A stretch of 64,000 bases of DNA from Emiliania huxleyi CCMP1516 (lineage: Eukaryota > Haptophyta > Isochrysidales > Noelaerhabdaceae). Each line of letters opens with the position of its first letter. The first letter of the stretch is position 1. The notes under the pieces were generated by a model that worked only from the letters and a program-made list of their open reading frames with translations, was not told the origin of the DNA and did not search any database. Where the stretch lies: the NCBI RefSeq assembly GCF_000372725.1, contig NW_005200291.1, positions 123,535 to 187,534 of the forward strand, written 5' to 3'. Both the position numbers and the translations under genes were made by a program. Positions 49,699 through 61,835 of the stretch are shown here, piece by piece.

Positions 49699-50284
49699 CT
49701 AACTGCACAGCATCTCCTCGTTGAGCCTAGCGGCGCCCGTATCGCCCACGTCCACATTCTTCTTCTTCTTCTTGCCCTTCTTGCCCTCGGCCCTTGCTGC
49801 ACTTAGCCGCTCAACCTCCGCCAGCAGCAGCTCCTTGGCATGCCGCGCCGCCTCCATCTGCTTTGCCTCCCACGCTGCCGCTTCCTCTAAAGCAGCGCCG
49901 CCACTAAGCGGCGCAACCAAGTTCTCGCATTGTTTGCATGAGCACGTGTCCTGCTTGGCGCGGCGCACAATCCGCGCGCGGCGAGTGAGGTGCGTGAGAG
50001 CAGAAGACTGACAGCAGGAGCTGCAGGAGCTGCGCAGGTCGGATGGGCGGTGACGCCGTCGAGCCACGGCGCAAAGGCCAATCGCTGCTGCTGCGCCAAC
50101 GAGCGGCGACACGAGGCTGCTGGCAGCTGGCAGAGCGAATCGCGATTCCGGCGGCTGCCGTCAGCCCGCCGACACCGACGGCCTGGCTGAGGTCAAACTC
50201 CTCCACACGTCGGACCAGCCATGCGTCGGCCACGGCGACGAGACGTCTGCGTGCAAACAGCCCACCACCCGGACGATTGAACAT
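49699..50284 (-). CDS. Unrecognised protein with Cys pairs and Lys-rich tail
   Basis: ATG 50284 opens MFNRPGGGLFARRRLVAVAD then AWLVRRVEEFDLSQAVGVGG. A second frame ending at 49699 carries CSSCC, DTCSCKQCENL, a helix EEAAAWEAKQMEAARHAKEL and a basic stretch KKGKKKKKN. The two frames overlap between about 50110 and 49910 and must be joined by a splice I could not fix. The four to six Cys suggest a zinc site. No family recognised. The 330 bases upstream (50285-50617) hold no gene. Confidence 0.35.
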
Positions 50285-50617
50285 GCCAGCTGGGCTCTAC
50301 CAGGGCTCTCGTGGCCCGTGGCGCGAAACCCAGGTGAAACAGGCGGGCTGCGGCGGGCGCATAAACTATTCACAGCTAATGAAAACTATTTAAACTCGCG
50401 GCTTCATCAAAGTTTGAGGTGTCTTCGTCCTCAGGACCATCAAGACAGCTCTATTCACACCCTATTTGGTTTGAAGACACTCGGGGATGCCCGTTTACAC
50501 CCAATCGACAAGTCGCTGGGCCCTCTGACCTGAGCTGGAGCCACCAAGAGAGCGCTCTCGGGCCATCTTGTTGTGTAAACGAATAGTAAAATGACTACGC
50601 TCACACGCGCCGCCTCA

Positions 50618-52072
50618 CTAGCGGCCACCCTCGCGCGCGACGCCCTGAGGCGAGCTGTTTGTCCACCTTTCCTCGGGGATTGAGAGAGCAACCGCGGCGC
50701 TCACGCATAGCAGCAACGCCGTCGAGTAGAACGGCAAGCCAAGGACGCCCCGCGCCGAGCCAAACGCGAACAGCCAAGCATACAGCGACGGCGCGATGAC
50801 CTTGATGACGGCGTTGAGCGTGTTGCGCTCGGCGGCGAGCTGCCCCTGCGGCACGCCCAGCTCCTCGCCTAGCCGCAGAGTCCGCGCAGAGTCAGGGGGG
50901 AGGGCTCGTTGAGCGGAGGGCTCCGGGTCGCCAAGCCGCTCGCCCAGGTTGGTGATGCGCGCCGACGTCGCCTGCCCCTTGCCCGCGCCGAGCGCGAGCG
51001 GGACGATGGCGCCAAAGGCGATCGGGTCCGAGGTTGCGCGGCCGAGCAGGAGCGATGCGCACGCCGACGCGCCCGTGCTCGCCGCAGTGTGTCCGCGCGC
51101 TCCGAGCCGCCGGATGGACGGCCCGGTGAGCAGGGTGCCGAGCATCGAGGCGAAGCCGGCGGCGGCGGCGTACCGGCCGCACTGGGCGGCGCCCCAGCCT
51201 CGCAGCTCGCGCGCGAGGACCTGCCACAGGTCGCCCATCCCGTTGGTGAGCGACTGGCAGACGACGACGAGGTTGAGCTTCGCGCTGAGCAGGCCCCGCC
51301 GGAAGAGGGCGAGCGAGGAGAGGGGGGAGCTCCCGCGCCACGCGAACCGGACGCGGCGGGCTTCGGCGAGCGTCTCGCGGAAGCCAAAGGCGACGCAGCC
51401 GAGGACGGCGGCGCCGAGCGTGCAGGAGCAGGCGTAAGCGTACCGGATGTCGCGCTGCGCCAGAGGGCCGCCCACGAGGCTCGAGACGGCGTACCCGAGG
51501 CCCATCGCCGCCTGGATGCGGCTGCCAACCACGGCGAGCTGGGTCGCGTTGTGCCCAAAGCAGTCGGCCATCAACGCCTGGTAAGCGAGCCAATACACAG
51601 GCACGGCGAGCGTGGAGGCGACCCGGGCGGCGATGAGCGTCGGAAGTGTCGGCGAGCAGATGACTGTCGATCGTGCGATGGCGGTCATCGCCGGCGCCGC
51701 GAGCAGGATGGGCTTCCGGCCGATGGCGTCCGCCAGCTTTCCGAACCCGCCGCTGAGCAGCACCTCCGCCAGAGCCGAGGCGGAGCCGAGCTGGCCCAAC
51801 AGCTGCGCCACTTCACGCGGCGAGAGGCCCGAGGAGCGCAGCGCAGGAGGGAGAGCCGTGCCGATGACGCCAAAGCACGCGGACTGCAGCCCGGCCGTGA
51901 GACAAAGGAGCCACATCTGGGGCGGCTGCGCCACCGCCGGACGATCGTCTCGAGCGGCGAGCAAGACGCAGCTCCGGGACCGTGCAGTCGGCATGAACCG
52001 TGAGCGATGGAGCAGGCGCGTGTCAACGGCAGATGCTGCACACGGCCCACACGCGGCGAGCAGTAGCATCAT
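50618..52072 (-). CDS. MFS transporter, probably plastid-targeted
   Basis: Single exon, 484 residues, ATG 52072 (a longer open frame upstream starts on a non-ATG codon and runs into repeat R2). The first 45 residues, MMLLLAACGPCAASAV then Arg/Ser-rich sequence, look like a signal plus transit leader. The body has about 12 hydrophobic segments. The MFS loop signature reads GFGKLADAIGRKPILL (GxxxDxxGRK). Other blocks: STLAVPVYWLAYQALMADCF, QAAMGLGYAVSSLVGGPLAQ and LLGRATSDPIAFGAIVPLAL, typical of drug-antiporter-like (TetA/DHA1) branches. Substrate cannot be inferred. Confidence 0.8.
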   Translation of the reverse strand: MMLLLAACGPCAASAVDTRLLHRSRFMPTARSRSCVLLAARDDRPAVAQPPQMWLLCLTAGLQSACFGVIGTALPPALRSSGLSPREVAQLLGQLGSASALAEVLLSGGFGKLADAIGRKPILLAAPAMTAIARSTVICSPTLPTLIAARVASTLAVPVYWLAYQALMADCFGHNATQLAVVGSRIQAAMGLGYAVSSLVGGPLAQRDIRYAYACSCTLGAAVLGCVAFGFRETLAEARRVRFAWRGSSPLSSLALFRRGLLSAKLNLVVVCQSLTNGMGDLWQVLARELRGWGAAQCGRYAAAAGFASMLGTLLTGPSIRRLGARGHTAASTGASACASLLLGRATSDPIAFGAIVPLALGAGKGQATSARITNLGERLGDPEPSAQRALPPDSARTLRLGEELGVPQGQLAAERNTLNAVIKVIAPSLYAWLFAFGSARGVLGLPFYSTALLLCVSAAVALSIPEERWTNSSPQGVAREGGR

Positions 52073-52179
52073 ATGAGGCGAGCGTTGAGTGCAGGCTGGC
52101 CGACCTTGCGGCGGCGGGGGGGCGGCGGCACGGCGGGTGAGCTTCAGCGTACAAAAAAGAATTAGGAACGCGCAGGCAC

Positions 52180-52355
52180 GGGACTGCGAAGGGAGATAGA
52201 AAGAGGCAGACGACCAAGGGTTAGGGTGGGCGACGGCTAGCACCACACTCTCTCCTTAAAATCCCTGTGTGGTGGCGGCGTGCCCCGTGCCGTCCTCCCA
52301 TCCCTCCCTTGGCGCTTGGGTTGTCTGTTTTCTGTCTTTCTTTCTTTCGGGACTG
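52180..52355 (+). repeat. Dispersed repeat R2 copy
   Basis: GACTGCGAAGGGAGATAGAA, GGGTGGGCGACGGCTAGCAC, CCTTAAAATCCCTGTGTGGT and CTTGGGTTGTCTGTTTTC, ending in (CTTT)n. Compare 39105-39345. Confidence 0.8.
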
Positions 52356-52937
52356 GCGCGCACTGGCACTAACACAGGTACACCTGACCAAAAAACCCAG
52401 CGCCGCCCTGTCGTGGACGTGCTCCCATCTCGCCGGAGCCTCCGCCGGAGCGCCGGAGGCATCGCGCCGAAAACGGAAAACCCCGCGCATTCCACCCCAA
52501 CGGATGTTGCGCAGGAGGCAGATGGACAATAAACATGGGTGGTTCATGCTTTCTTTCTTTTGGTTTTAACCTTTTCTGCCCACCGATCGGCTCTTTTGGT
52601 GTTTTGGGTTTTGCCGATGCGATGAGCGCTTGCCGGGCGTGCCGCTGGACGACGTGGACCTGTGTGGAGCGACTCAGCGACAGCGGGAGTGGAGAGAGAA
52701 TTCACAAGTTAGCGATGTGTCCGCATCGACATCGTACAACGGCGAGGGGAGAGTGCCGACTGGCACCAGCATTCTTAAATTAAGAGGAGCGCGAACGCTG
52801 TCGCTGTCTGCACACAAGCACGGACGCCTCCGATACGAAATGCACGTAGGAATATGGTGGACAGCCTGCTGGGGAGTTCTCTCTGTGGGACCTGGGTGTG
52901 GCGATGGCCCGCGCTCTGTCTGGCCGACACCGACGAT
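52356..52937. other. Intergenic
   Basis: Between the MFS gene's upstream side and the 3' end of MPP alpha. 52450-52620 has short TTTTGG-rich sequence. No gene recognised. Confidence 0.45.
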
Positions 52938-54501
52938 CTAGTTGAACTGCTTCGCAATCAGGTCGTACCGCGGGACCGAGGTCGTGTCGCCGTAGACGGC
53001 GACGGAGGGCGGCGAGGAGGTGATCTTTTTCGTGACGTTTGCGAGGTCGGCGGCGGTCACCTGGGCGGGGTGGGCGGGGTGGTCACCCGAAGCCGCTCGC
53101 GGCCGTGTTCTCCACCGAGTCACCATCCTCAACGCGAGCCAGGTGGTGGTGGCAGTTTGGGGGGAGTGGGGGGGCAAGCGGGATGGCGAGTCGGTGGCGG
53201 TTTGCGTGTCGGGGGGTCCCGGCTCGCCTTGTCGATGCGGTCGACGAGCTCGAGCGGCGGGGTGTGCGCGCCGTAGGTGAGGAGCTGGCGGCCGATGTCC
53301 TCAAGCAGGATTGGCCGTGACTCGAGGTTCATGAGCAGCGACGACTTGAGCTGGTTCTTGGCGCGGCCGAGCTCCTCGGCAGAGATGTCGGAGCCCATCT
53401 TGTTGGCCTGGTCGCAGATGACGGCGACGAGCTGGCCCATTGCCTCGGGCGTGGTGGCGCCGTAGATGCCAAAGATGCCGGTGTCGTTGTAGAACGAGTT
53501 GAAGACGGACGCCGCCGTCACAAAGGCGTGCTGGTTGAGGATGTTTGTGAAGAGGCGCGTGTACATGCCCTTGCCGGGGCCGCCCGCCGAGAAGGAGGTG
53601 CCGCCGCCCATCATCGTGTTGAGGACGCAGAGCGGGACCAGCTCATCCGCCTTCCAGCCGCACCCGTGGAAGGCCAGCGAGAAGTGCGTCATCTCGTCCG
53701 CCGGCTGCGCCGACTCGCGCACCTCGCCGCCGACGTACGAAAACGGGAGCGACGTCTGCGGCGTGCCCGACGGCAGGTGGCCGAAGGAGGCCTCGGCGAG
53801 CGAGACGAGCTCCTCGTGCTCGTACCCCGCGGCGGAGAGCACCATCCGGCAGGGCACGTACTGCTCGGCCACGAACTTGCCCAGCACCTCGGGCGAGAGG
53901 TGCGGCAAGAAGCGGCCGCCGGCGAGCGGCGTGCCGAGCGGCGACTGGGCCCCGTACGCCGCGGTGTGAGACAGCTCCTGCAGCAGCATCTGCGGGTTGT
54001 TGCCCATGTCGTCCAGCTCGAGCTTGACCGCCACCTTCTCCTCCTCCACCTCCCACGGCAGGAACTTGGGGCGCAGCACCGTGTCGGCCAGCAGCTCGAC
54101 CGCCTCAGGCACCGACTCCTTGAGGGTGTCGACCTGGTACACCATCGACTCGCGCCCCGCCACCGCGCTCAGCTGCGCGCCCATCAGCTCCGCCGCACGC
54201 ACAACCTTGAGGTGCGAAAAGTTTTCCGACGTCTTGAAGGCCATGTGCTGCAGCATGTGTGAGGTGCCTGGCACGGCGTCGTACTGCGAGCCGGTGTCGA
54301 TGAAGAGACCGAGCGAGGTGGAGGGCATCGTCATGTCAGCCGAGGCGACGCGCAAGCCGTTGCTCAGCGTCGTCACCTGCGGCGCAGCGGAGGGCCGCGC
54401 GCTCTGCTGGCGGAGGCCTTGCCAGCGGACGCAGAGAGAGGATTGCGCGCCTTTGTCGCCGTCGGGCTCTCAAACACGGGCGTCGAGCACGTCAGCTCCA
54501 T
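52938..54501 (-). CDS. PMPCA: Mitochondrial processing peptidase alpha subunit
   Basis: M16-family subunit that binds presequences for the MPP beta protease. Exons: 54451 to about 54501, 53228-54376 and 52938-53060; introns 54377-54450 (GC donor AAAG|GCGCGC) and 53061-53227 (GC donor AAG|GCGAGC). Blocks: VTTLSNGLRVASADMTMP, SLGLFIDTGSQYDAVPGTSH, MLQHMAFKTSENFSH, AGRESMVYQVDTLKESVPEA, YVPCRMVLSAAGYEHEELV and the Gly-rich substrate loop MMGGGTSFSAGGPGKGMYTR. The metal motif HxxEH of the beta subunit is replaced by HMLQH, which marks the alpha subunit. The last exon gives ADLANVTKKITSSPPSVAVY. The start is uncertain: ATG 54501 (MELTCSTPVFESPTATK) lacks a presequence, and the frame continues upstream as LQGPARARQIWGAA, so a 5' exon is likely. 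Confidence 0.9.
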
Positions 54502-55189
54502 CGGGATGGTCAGGTCGGGCTCCGTCTGCGGCGCCGCACCCCAGATCTGCCGCGCACGCGCCGGCCCCTGGAGGGCGAGCCTGCGCACAGAGGACAAGCC
54601 TTCATTCAGCGTGACGGCGGCACGCTGACACACTCAGCTCCCACGGCGAGCGGCGTGCAGTGGGCGGGCTCGGCGCAGCCCTGGCGGCGTGGGTGGTGTG
54701 TTAAGGCGGCGACTGCCTGCCAGTTCGCGCGAGTCGAGACATTCTGCTGCCTTTATTGTCAGGCGCGCTGCGCGAGAGATTTACAAGAAAACTTGTCGCG
54801 GGCTGGCACTAACACGTTCTCCCATCCCTCCCTTGGGTTGTCTGTTTTCTTTCTTTCTTTCTTTTACAGGGTGGGTTGTCTGTTTTCTTTCTTTTTTCCT
54901 TTCAGGTACACCACGAATAAAGAGAATTTCGGGCGCGCGGGGTCTGGTAAAGCCTTGGGTTCGAAGAGAAAGTGGACCTGAGCAACGATATGACTTGGCG
55001 GCGGCAAATGATCGCAGCTTGCGCGAGAAAGAGAGAGGAGAGCTTGATAAACTCGAGGGGCCAAAATATGCCGCGAGGAGGGCAGAGTTGCGTCGAAAGG
55101 TGGGAGAAGCCGCGAGAGCAAGGGATTGGCAGGCGGCGGCGGCGTCGCAGGACGAGGCAGACGAGAGCGACGCGACAGAGGCGGCAGGA
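54502..55189. other. Upstream of MPP alpha, R2 tail fragments
   Basis: 54820-54905 carries CCCATCCCTCCCTTGGGTTG and two GTTGTCTGTTTTCTTTCTTT tails in tandem. Possible 5' exon of MPP alpha near 54560-54610. Nothing else recognised. Confidence 0.45.
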
Positions 55190-55560
55190 GGGAGAACGAC
55201 GAGACCAGAGTGGGACGACCGCGAGGTGGCATGAAGGTTGCAGCGAGAATCGGCGAGGGACTGCGAAGGGAGATAGAAAGAGGCAGACGACCAAGCTCCA
55301 AGGGTTAGGGTGGGCGACGGCTAGCACCACACTCCTCTCCTTAAAATCCCTGTGTGGTGGCGGCGTGCCGTCCTCCCATCCCTCCCTTGCGCCTTGGGTT
55401 GTCTGTTTTCTTTCTTTCTTAAAGCCTGGGCGACGGCTAGCGCATCACACCCCTCTCCTTAAAATCCCTGTGCGGTGGCGGCGTCTCGAGGGCGGCGTGC
55501 CGTCCTCCCATCCCTCCCTTGAATTGTCTGTTTTCTTTCTTTTTTTAAGCCTGTCCGAGA
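55190..55560 (+). repeat. Dispersed repeat R2, complete copy plus truncated copy in tandem
   Basis: The first copy, 55190-55425, has all R2 blocks from AACGACGAGACCAGAGTGGG to the (CTTT)n tail. A second copy starts at GGGCGACGGCTAGCGCATCA (55429) and ends with its own tail at about 55548. Confidence 0.8.
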
Positions 55561-55854
55561 GAGAGAGATTTTTGAAAACCAACAAGAAATCACGACTCTC
55601 ACAGTGATTTGGGCTCGGCAGCTTGTCAGCCCTCAGCCGAACGAAGCTGGGGCCGGTCCCGTAGCCGAGAGAGCCCGCGTCGATGAGTTCGACACGGTCA
55701 GGAGAGGCCTTGCGAAGAGGCCAGCGAGTTGGCGATCGCGTACTTCATGGTCGTCATCAAGTGACCGGCTGACAAGCCAGAGGTCGATACTCTGGACGAG
55801 AGGCAGACTCAGCTGCTCTCGGGTGATCTATCTCGCTCCCCCCCCCCCCCTTCG

Positions 55855-55935
55855 GTTGATGGTTTTCTGTTTACTTTTAGCTTACTATTCCCGGAGGAGG
55901 GCTGTTACGTACGGGTTTACGATTCATAGAAAGAA
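55855..55935 (+). repeat. R1-related fragment
   Basis: TTTACTTTTAGCTTACT joined directly to CCCGGAGGAGGGCTGTTACG and GGGTTTACGATTCATAG, parts of the compound R1 copy at 15995-16185. Confidence 0.55.
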
Positions 55936-56196
55936 GATCAAGAAGAGGAAGTTTTCAAAAAAATGACTCTCTCACCATGGCTGGCGGAGAGTCGGGCAGA
56001 TGTCGCCAAGGGAAGGGGACCACGGGCAAACATAAGAACGGGACGCGGCACGGACCAAGGTGCGTTGGGGACGGAATCACAAGATACGACCTCAATCTCC
56101 TACATTTTACACACACATTTTATTGGAAAGGCGACGCGCGGTTTGCTTCGCCATCGCAACGGGGACGACCGAGCTCTTGCTGCCCTCCTCGATGCG

Positions 56197-59100
56197 ATGA
56201 TATTCCTCCTTCTCCACCTCGGCCCGCTCGCCTGGCCGAGTCCGGGCGCGGGTGGTGCGTCGGCCAACGCCAGGCGGCCGACAACGCCCTGCCCGAGCGC
56301 CAAGCTTTGGCTGCCGCCCGCACACCCAATCCCCGCCGGCGATCTAGAGCGCGCACGCGCCACCAAGCCTGCTGCCGGCTCGCCATTGCTTGCTCCTGCC
56401 GCGACCCTCGTGAGCGCAACCCTGAACACCTGGATGCGAAGAAACTTGCCTGCCTCCTCCTTGCGCCCATGCTCTGACTTTGGAACCGAAGGCATTGATT
56501 CAGTCCTGACAGCACTGATCGACGCGGCACACCCCGAACTGGACGCGCTGTACCGCTCCCGTCGCGACAGACGCATGCTGAGGCAACGCAGTCTCGCCGC
56601 GTTTCGAGCCGAGTGGCGCTTTGAGCGGAGTGTCATTACCAATGCCAGCCTGCACCTGCGACCGATACTCGAAGAGCAATCCCGGCATTCAAAGTGCTAC
56701 GAGGCGATTAACATCTTCCACCACCTCCTGACGAACCAGACCAAGTCGGCCGCGCTGGCCGCGGGCGTGGTGCTGCCGCTGCTGCCAGACGACAAGCAAC
56801 GGCTGAGGCACCTTCGGCGCCTGCAGGCACTGCCTCTGAGGACGGGGCCGATGGGGAAGCCGCTCGGGTGGCACGGCGCTCCCAAATACCTGAGCTCAGC
56901 GGCGGCGCGCGCCGCTGCCGAGGCCACCAACACGTCAGAGTACAGCCAGGAATGCCCGTCTAACTGGTACCCCTCCGACTGGGACCTCGACCCCACCTTC
57001 TGGGAAGGCACGGAATGGGAGGGGTCTGCCAAGCCTGGCTTCCCTTTGCCCGAGTACCCATGCAAGCAAAGGTTTGCCGGGGAGATCGCGGGATCGTTTA
57101 TGCCCCGGGTGTACCAAGAGCGATCACCCTGCATGATGGCGCACATTCCGTACAGCTTCCCCGAAAGCCAACCGGGAGAGTTCAGCGAGACGTTCCAGGA
57201 AGACGCTCATCGAGACGCCCAACACATCTTCGAGAAAGACGACTCGTTCGTGGACGATGCCGGATACGTGGACGGGGCCCGCTGCTTGGAGGAGAGCGTG
57301 TGCAGTGGAGGTGACGTCAACTACAGGATCAGGGCAGTCGTGCGCAAGATTAAGGTGCCAGGCTCCAAGAAGATCCAGTTCTCGACAGATCCCGATGCAA
57401 ATGTCCCAGACCGACACATCAGCACCAGCGACGTCTATTTTCACACGCGCACGTTTGAGGCGATGCCCGGTGGCAACTCGCCCTTTGGTAGCGCCAAGTA
57501 TGGTGGTGATGGAACTGAAGGCCTGCCCGGGCCAGCGCTGGAAGTGCTGCCGGGGCAGACCATCAACATCCTCGTGCGGAACGAACTTGGCGATGCTGAC
57601 ACGGCACTCAACGCCTCGTTCGAGGGCATCATCGAGGCAACGTGGAAGCGGATTCAGCTCCTGAACAAGCCCCACCCGAACGGAAGCGCCCTTGACGGCA
57701 TGGGCTTTGGCAGCGTGTTGTACACCGGGCCTGATCTGGGGAGGCCGGTGATGACGGGCGATGCGGTCCCGACGGCAGATGAGATGAAATTCAACGAGCA
57801 AAATACTCCGGGACAAGACACGAACGGCTTCAACGTCTTCAACATCCATACACATGGCCTAGAGGTTCAGCCACACCTCTTTCACCCAATGGGGACCACC
57901 AATCCCGATGCGCCATGGATTGGAATCGAGCCCGACATCATGAACAGATCGAGACAATGCTACTGCTACCGACTGACAGTTGCAGAGTCGCAGAGCCCAG
58001 GACTGTTCCTGTACCATGTGCACCGCCACGGCACATCCTCCATGCTCACGTGGGCGGGCATGTATGGCCTGATTCGCGTGGGCGAGCACCAAACGCCTGG
58101 CACCTCGTCTCTGCTCGACGACGTGAAGCACATGGCCGACAAAGAAGGCCTCGCCTTCGATGAGAGTGACGTGCTACCCGTCCTCGCCGCTGATACTCTT
58201 TGGCGCTATGCATCTGTCCCGTGGGGCCCGAGCCAGCTCAATGGAGATATGTCCAAGATTCCAGCAGAAGACTCGCCAGATGCTGCGACGGTAATTTTGA
58301 CCGACTGGTACCCCAACGTGCGCTACACCGGGATTCTTCATCCATGGCTTGTCAACGGCGATTTCAGGCCTACCTTACATGCGCGGACGCAGGCACTGAC
58401 TCTGCTGCGGCTTGCATGCATCTCCGCAAGCAAGGTGTGGTGATGAGAAGAGACTGTTAGATGCCCGCCCTTTTGCCACACGGACTGACCAACCCTGTGG
58501 TGCCCTCCGGTTGGCAGCTTTGCACCTTCATGATCAAGAGAGTTGCAACAGACTCCTCCACGACGCTCCAGAGTGACTACCGAGACTATGTGCCATGGCA
58601 CCAGATCGCCAGCGATGGCATCAGCTACACGCAGCCCCGATTTCGCTCGTCGAATCGGGAATGGACCAGCTTTGGAGCAACCCTCTCCCATGTCGAGGGC
58701 GCGTCCTCCAAAAACGTCTTCACCGCATTCACGCCGGGCGCAACTGCCGACTCGGCGATCAACTCACCCGACCTCCAACATTTCAAGGCCAGGATGAACA
58801 GCTCACAAAACACGCGCCAGGCATTGCAGGCTTATCTGAGCTTGGGCGGGGGCCAGAGGGAGGATCTCCTCGTAATGTTCCCCTACCCTGGAAGATACCT
58901 CCTGCAGAGCTTCTCGAACGCGTTTGACTCCAATGCGAACCCCAACCTCGGCAGCATGAACGACGACATGATGATCTCGGGTTGTCCTGAATGTGTGGCG
59001 CTAGCGGTGATTGAGGTGACCGGCGAAGAGGATGAGGATGCGCCAACGTACTTTACGCGTGGCCGAGATTTGACAGGTCACACGCTGTGCTCGGCTCGCC

Positions 59101-61835
59101 AGTCAATCGATCCTGACCGGAAGGTGGCGAGGCGGCGCGCAATAACCTTTGACGCAAATTTCAATCAAGAGGCTGCCCCGTTTCCACTCTACACGGTCGG
59201 GTCCTTTGGCACCGGCTCGGCTGAGCACGACGCGCCGCGGGCGTACGACGTCAATCACATCGACATGACGCTGTCTGGCGGCGACTGCGAGATATGGGTG
59301 GTCGCATCTCCGAACGCCTTTGCACATCCTTTCCACATGCACGTGAACCCGTTTCTCGTCCTCGGCGTCCAGAGTCAGTTCAACAACTTCACCTTCGGCT
59401 ACTTTCAAACTGAATTCGGGAGAACCGACGGCGGTACAGGCCTTATGCTGCCAGATTATACAAACCCCTGGCTAATCGGGCAGGTCAACACCTGGCGCGA
59501 CACAGTCATGATCCCCCCTTGGGGCCAGGCCACAATCAAGATTTGTTTCGACGCCGGGCTGCCGATGAAGGGAACTGAGTCACCGAACGTGGCCCCCATA
59601 GTCAGGTCCTTTCGGGGGAAATTTGTGTTTCACTGCCACTTCCTGGCACGCCATATAGACTGACTAAGCCCAACCCTACACCGAACCTTCACCCTAACCC
59701 TGACCCTGCTGGCTCAGGTGCATGAGGACACGGGACTCCTGAAGAATGTGTACCTCAAGGAGAAGAACTTCTCGAGACTCACGACTGAACGGCGGAGCTC
59801 GCCACAGTGCCATGCGCGATCTCCGCGGCCGTTCTTGCCTCCCCCTTCGTCGCCGTCGCCGCCACCCATCCAACCACAGCCGCGGTCGCCACCGTTTCCA
59901 CCAAGGGCGCCGGGCCGATCAGAGTGGACATTCTTAATCGAAGTCACCGACGGATTACGTAGTGATCAAGCAAGCGACCAAAAGTGGACGCTCCTGTGTG
60001 GGGCAACTCTAACGAATTTCTCTGAGCTCCCCGACTACACAAGACGTGCCTGCTGCGGTGACCCATCAGAGTACTGCAGGGAAGGTGATCCGTTCTCGTC
60101 TACGTCTCCCCAATCAACGTGCCGAGGGATCACCGGCGAGACGTGTGCCTGCGTATTCAGCGAACCGCCGGACGGTGGTTCCTATATCAACGGCCGTGGT
60201 GCGAGCGGCCCTGGGCCATTCATACCATGCGTACTCCGTTTGTCCGACCGCACAAACCAGGATGGTTGGAACGGTGCGGAGTGGCGTGGGCTGGGCCACA
60301 CCTTTACGCTTCGCGAAGGGGGTGTTGGCAACCCTTTGCAAGTTCCGTTCTCGATGGACGCAAATTACTACGACCCGCCCTGGCCTCCGTTTGCCTCACC
60401 GCAGCCTCCAGCCCCACCGCGGCCTCTGATGCCCACTCCGTCACCTCCACCGCCGCCATCACCGCCGTCGCCGCCGCCTCACCCATCCCTACCACCCATG
60501 GAAGCGTTCACCGTCCAGGTGAGTCCGGCAGAGGTCTACCCCGATGACGTGCGCTGGCATCTGCTCTGCGACGGAGGGGCCGCGGTTCCACTGCCGGGAA
60601 GTGCCGCGGCAGACACCTACGGAAACGCGGGTGCCGGGGTTCGTCTCGACGCGATCGCCTCGCCTGGCGCCAAGTGTAACCTCACCATGTTTGGCCTATC
60701 TGGCGAAGGCTGGCATGGAGCGGTGTGGCGCGGATTCGGCCAGTCTTTCAAGATGTCGTCTGGCTGGCGTCAGGACATGATGTTCGTCGTGCCGAAGAAG
60801 GGAGAAGGGGGCGGTGGCGCTGCCGGCGACCCGCACGTCCATTTCGCTCACGGCGGGCAGGCCGACTACCGCGGCGAGGACGACGCGATCGTTTGCTTCT
60901 TCTCCGCGCCCGGCATTGCGCTCAACATCAAGACGGAGGACGCCACCTTCACGCCGCCCTGGTGGCGCGACACGACCATCGACGGCTCCTACATCACCGA
61001 AGCGCACCTCGTCGCGCGCGTGGGCGGGGCCAAGCGCAAGTGGGCCAACATCTCCTTCATCGCCTCGCGGCTCACCGAGTACAACACCGGCCCCGATTTC
61101 ATCGCCGGCTCCTGCGGCGGTCACGCCTTCTCCTTTGGACTCGGCACCACGCTCCGCCGTTGCGAGGAGCTCTCCATCAAGCCGCACTACTCGAGCGCCA
61201 AGTTTGAGGTGGCCACCATCACCACACCCGCCCACGCATTCATCGCCCACGTTGTCTCACGGCCGCACCTTGCACAAACGTTCCATTCAGGTGCGAGGCT
61301 GGACCTTCACCATCGGGGCCAACACCGTTGGGTGGCGCAAGTCCGGGCCAAAGCACCAGCTTGACATCAGCATCCACGCGGCCGGCGACGCGGCGGCCCG
61401 CTCCCTCCCGCACGGCGCGGGCCACGCTCCGCGACGCGACTGGAGGCAGGAGGGCCCGACCGGAGACCCTGCAAGGAACCTTCCGTTTAGGGATCGTCGG
61501 CCAGTCGTTCTCCGCGACAACACCGCGCGAGGGGAAGCGCGATGCGTACCCGCCCTTGGGCAGCCGCGCTGGCCGCTTCAAGACGAGCGCCATGGCCGAG
61601 GGCGCCATCGAGGGCTCCCCCCCCCCCCACCCCCCCCCACCCCCCCCCCTCCCAGCATTGACCAGCCCTCGTCGAAGTGGCTGTAGGAAGTGCGGCCATG
61701 TACAAGGTGGCAACGCCGTACGAGACGCGCTTCGCCTTCTCTCGATTCGAGGCCGAGGAAGAGGCGCACCCGAACCAGGAGCTGGCGAGGGTGGGCGCCG
61801 ACGCGTCTGTCGCCGAGGAGGCGGAGGCGGCATGA
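56197..61835 (+). CDS. Secreted multicopper oxidase fused to lectin-like, vWD-like and MAEGAIEG modules
   Basis: ATG 56197 gives a signal peptide, MIFLLLHLGPLAWPSPGAGG; an in-frame ATG at 55963 is possible. Copper ligands: NIHTHG, LYHVHRHG, HPFHMH and, across an intron, HCHFL|VHEDTGLL (HCHxxxHxxxxGL). So all four multicopper-oxidase sites are present. After the oxidase follow Pro-rich linkers and two modules ending in DGWNGAEWRGLGHTF and EGWHGAVWRGFGQSF, then GDPHVHFAHGGQADYRG (von Willebrand D-like), KWANISFIASRLTEYN, PHGIVGQSF and FKTSAMAEGAIEG|SAAMYKVAT. Introns: 58393-58460 (GC), 59646-59717 (GC, telomere-like repeats), 61209-61290 (GT), 61415-61490 (GC), 61614-61686 (GC). About 1,750 residues. 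A large N-terminal region before the first cupredoxin has no recognised domain. Role: extracellular oxidation of phenol or metal substrate is likely; substrate unknown. Confidence 0.85.

Noticed and set aside
59660-59665. TGA after HCHFLARHID taken as the end of the multicopper oxidase
   Set aside because: Stopping there loses the canonical HxxxxGL part of the last copper motif; splicing from GC at 59646 restores HCHFLVHEDTGLL and continues a long open frame.
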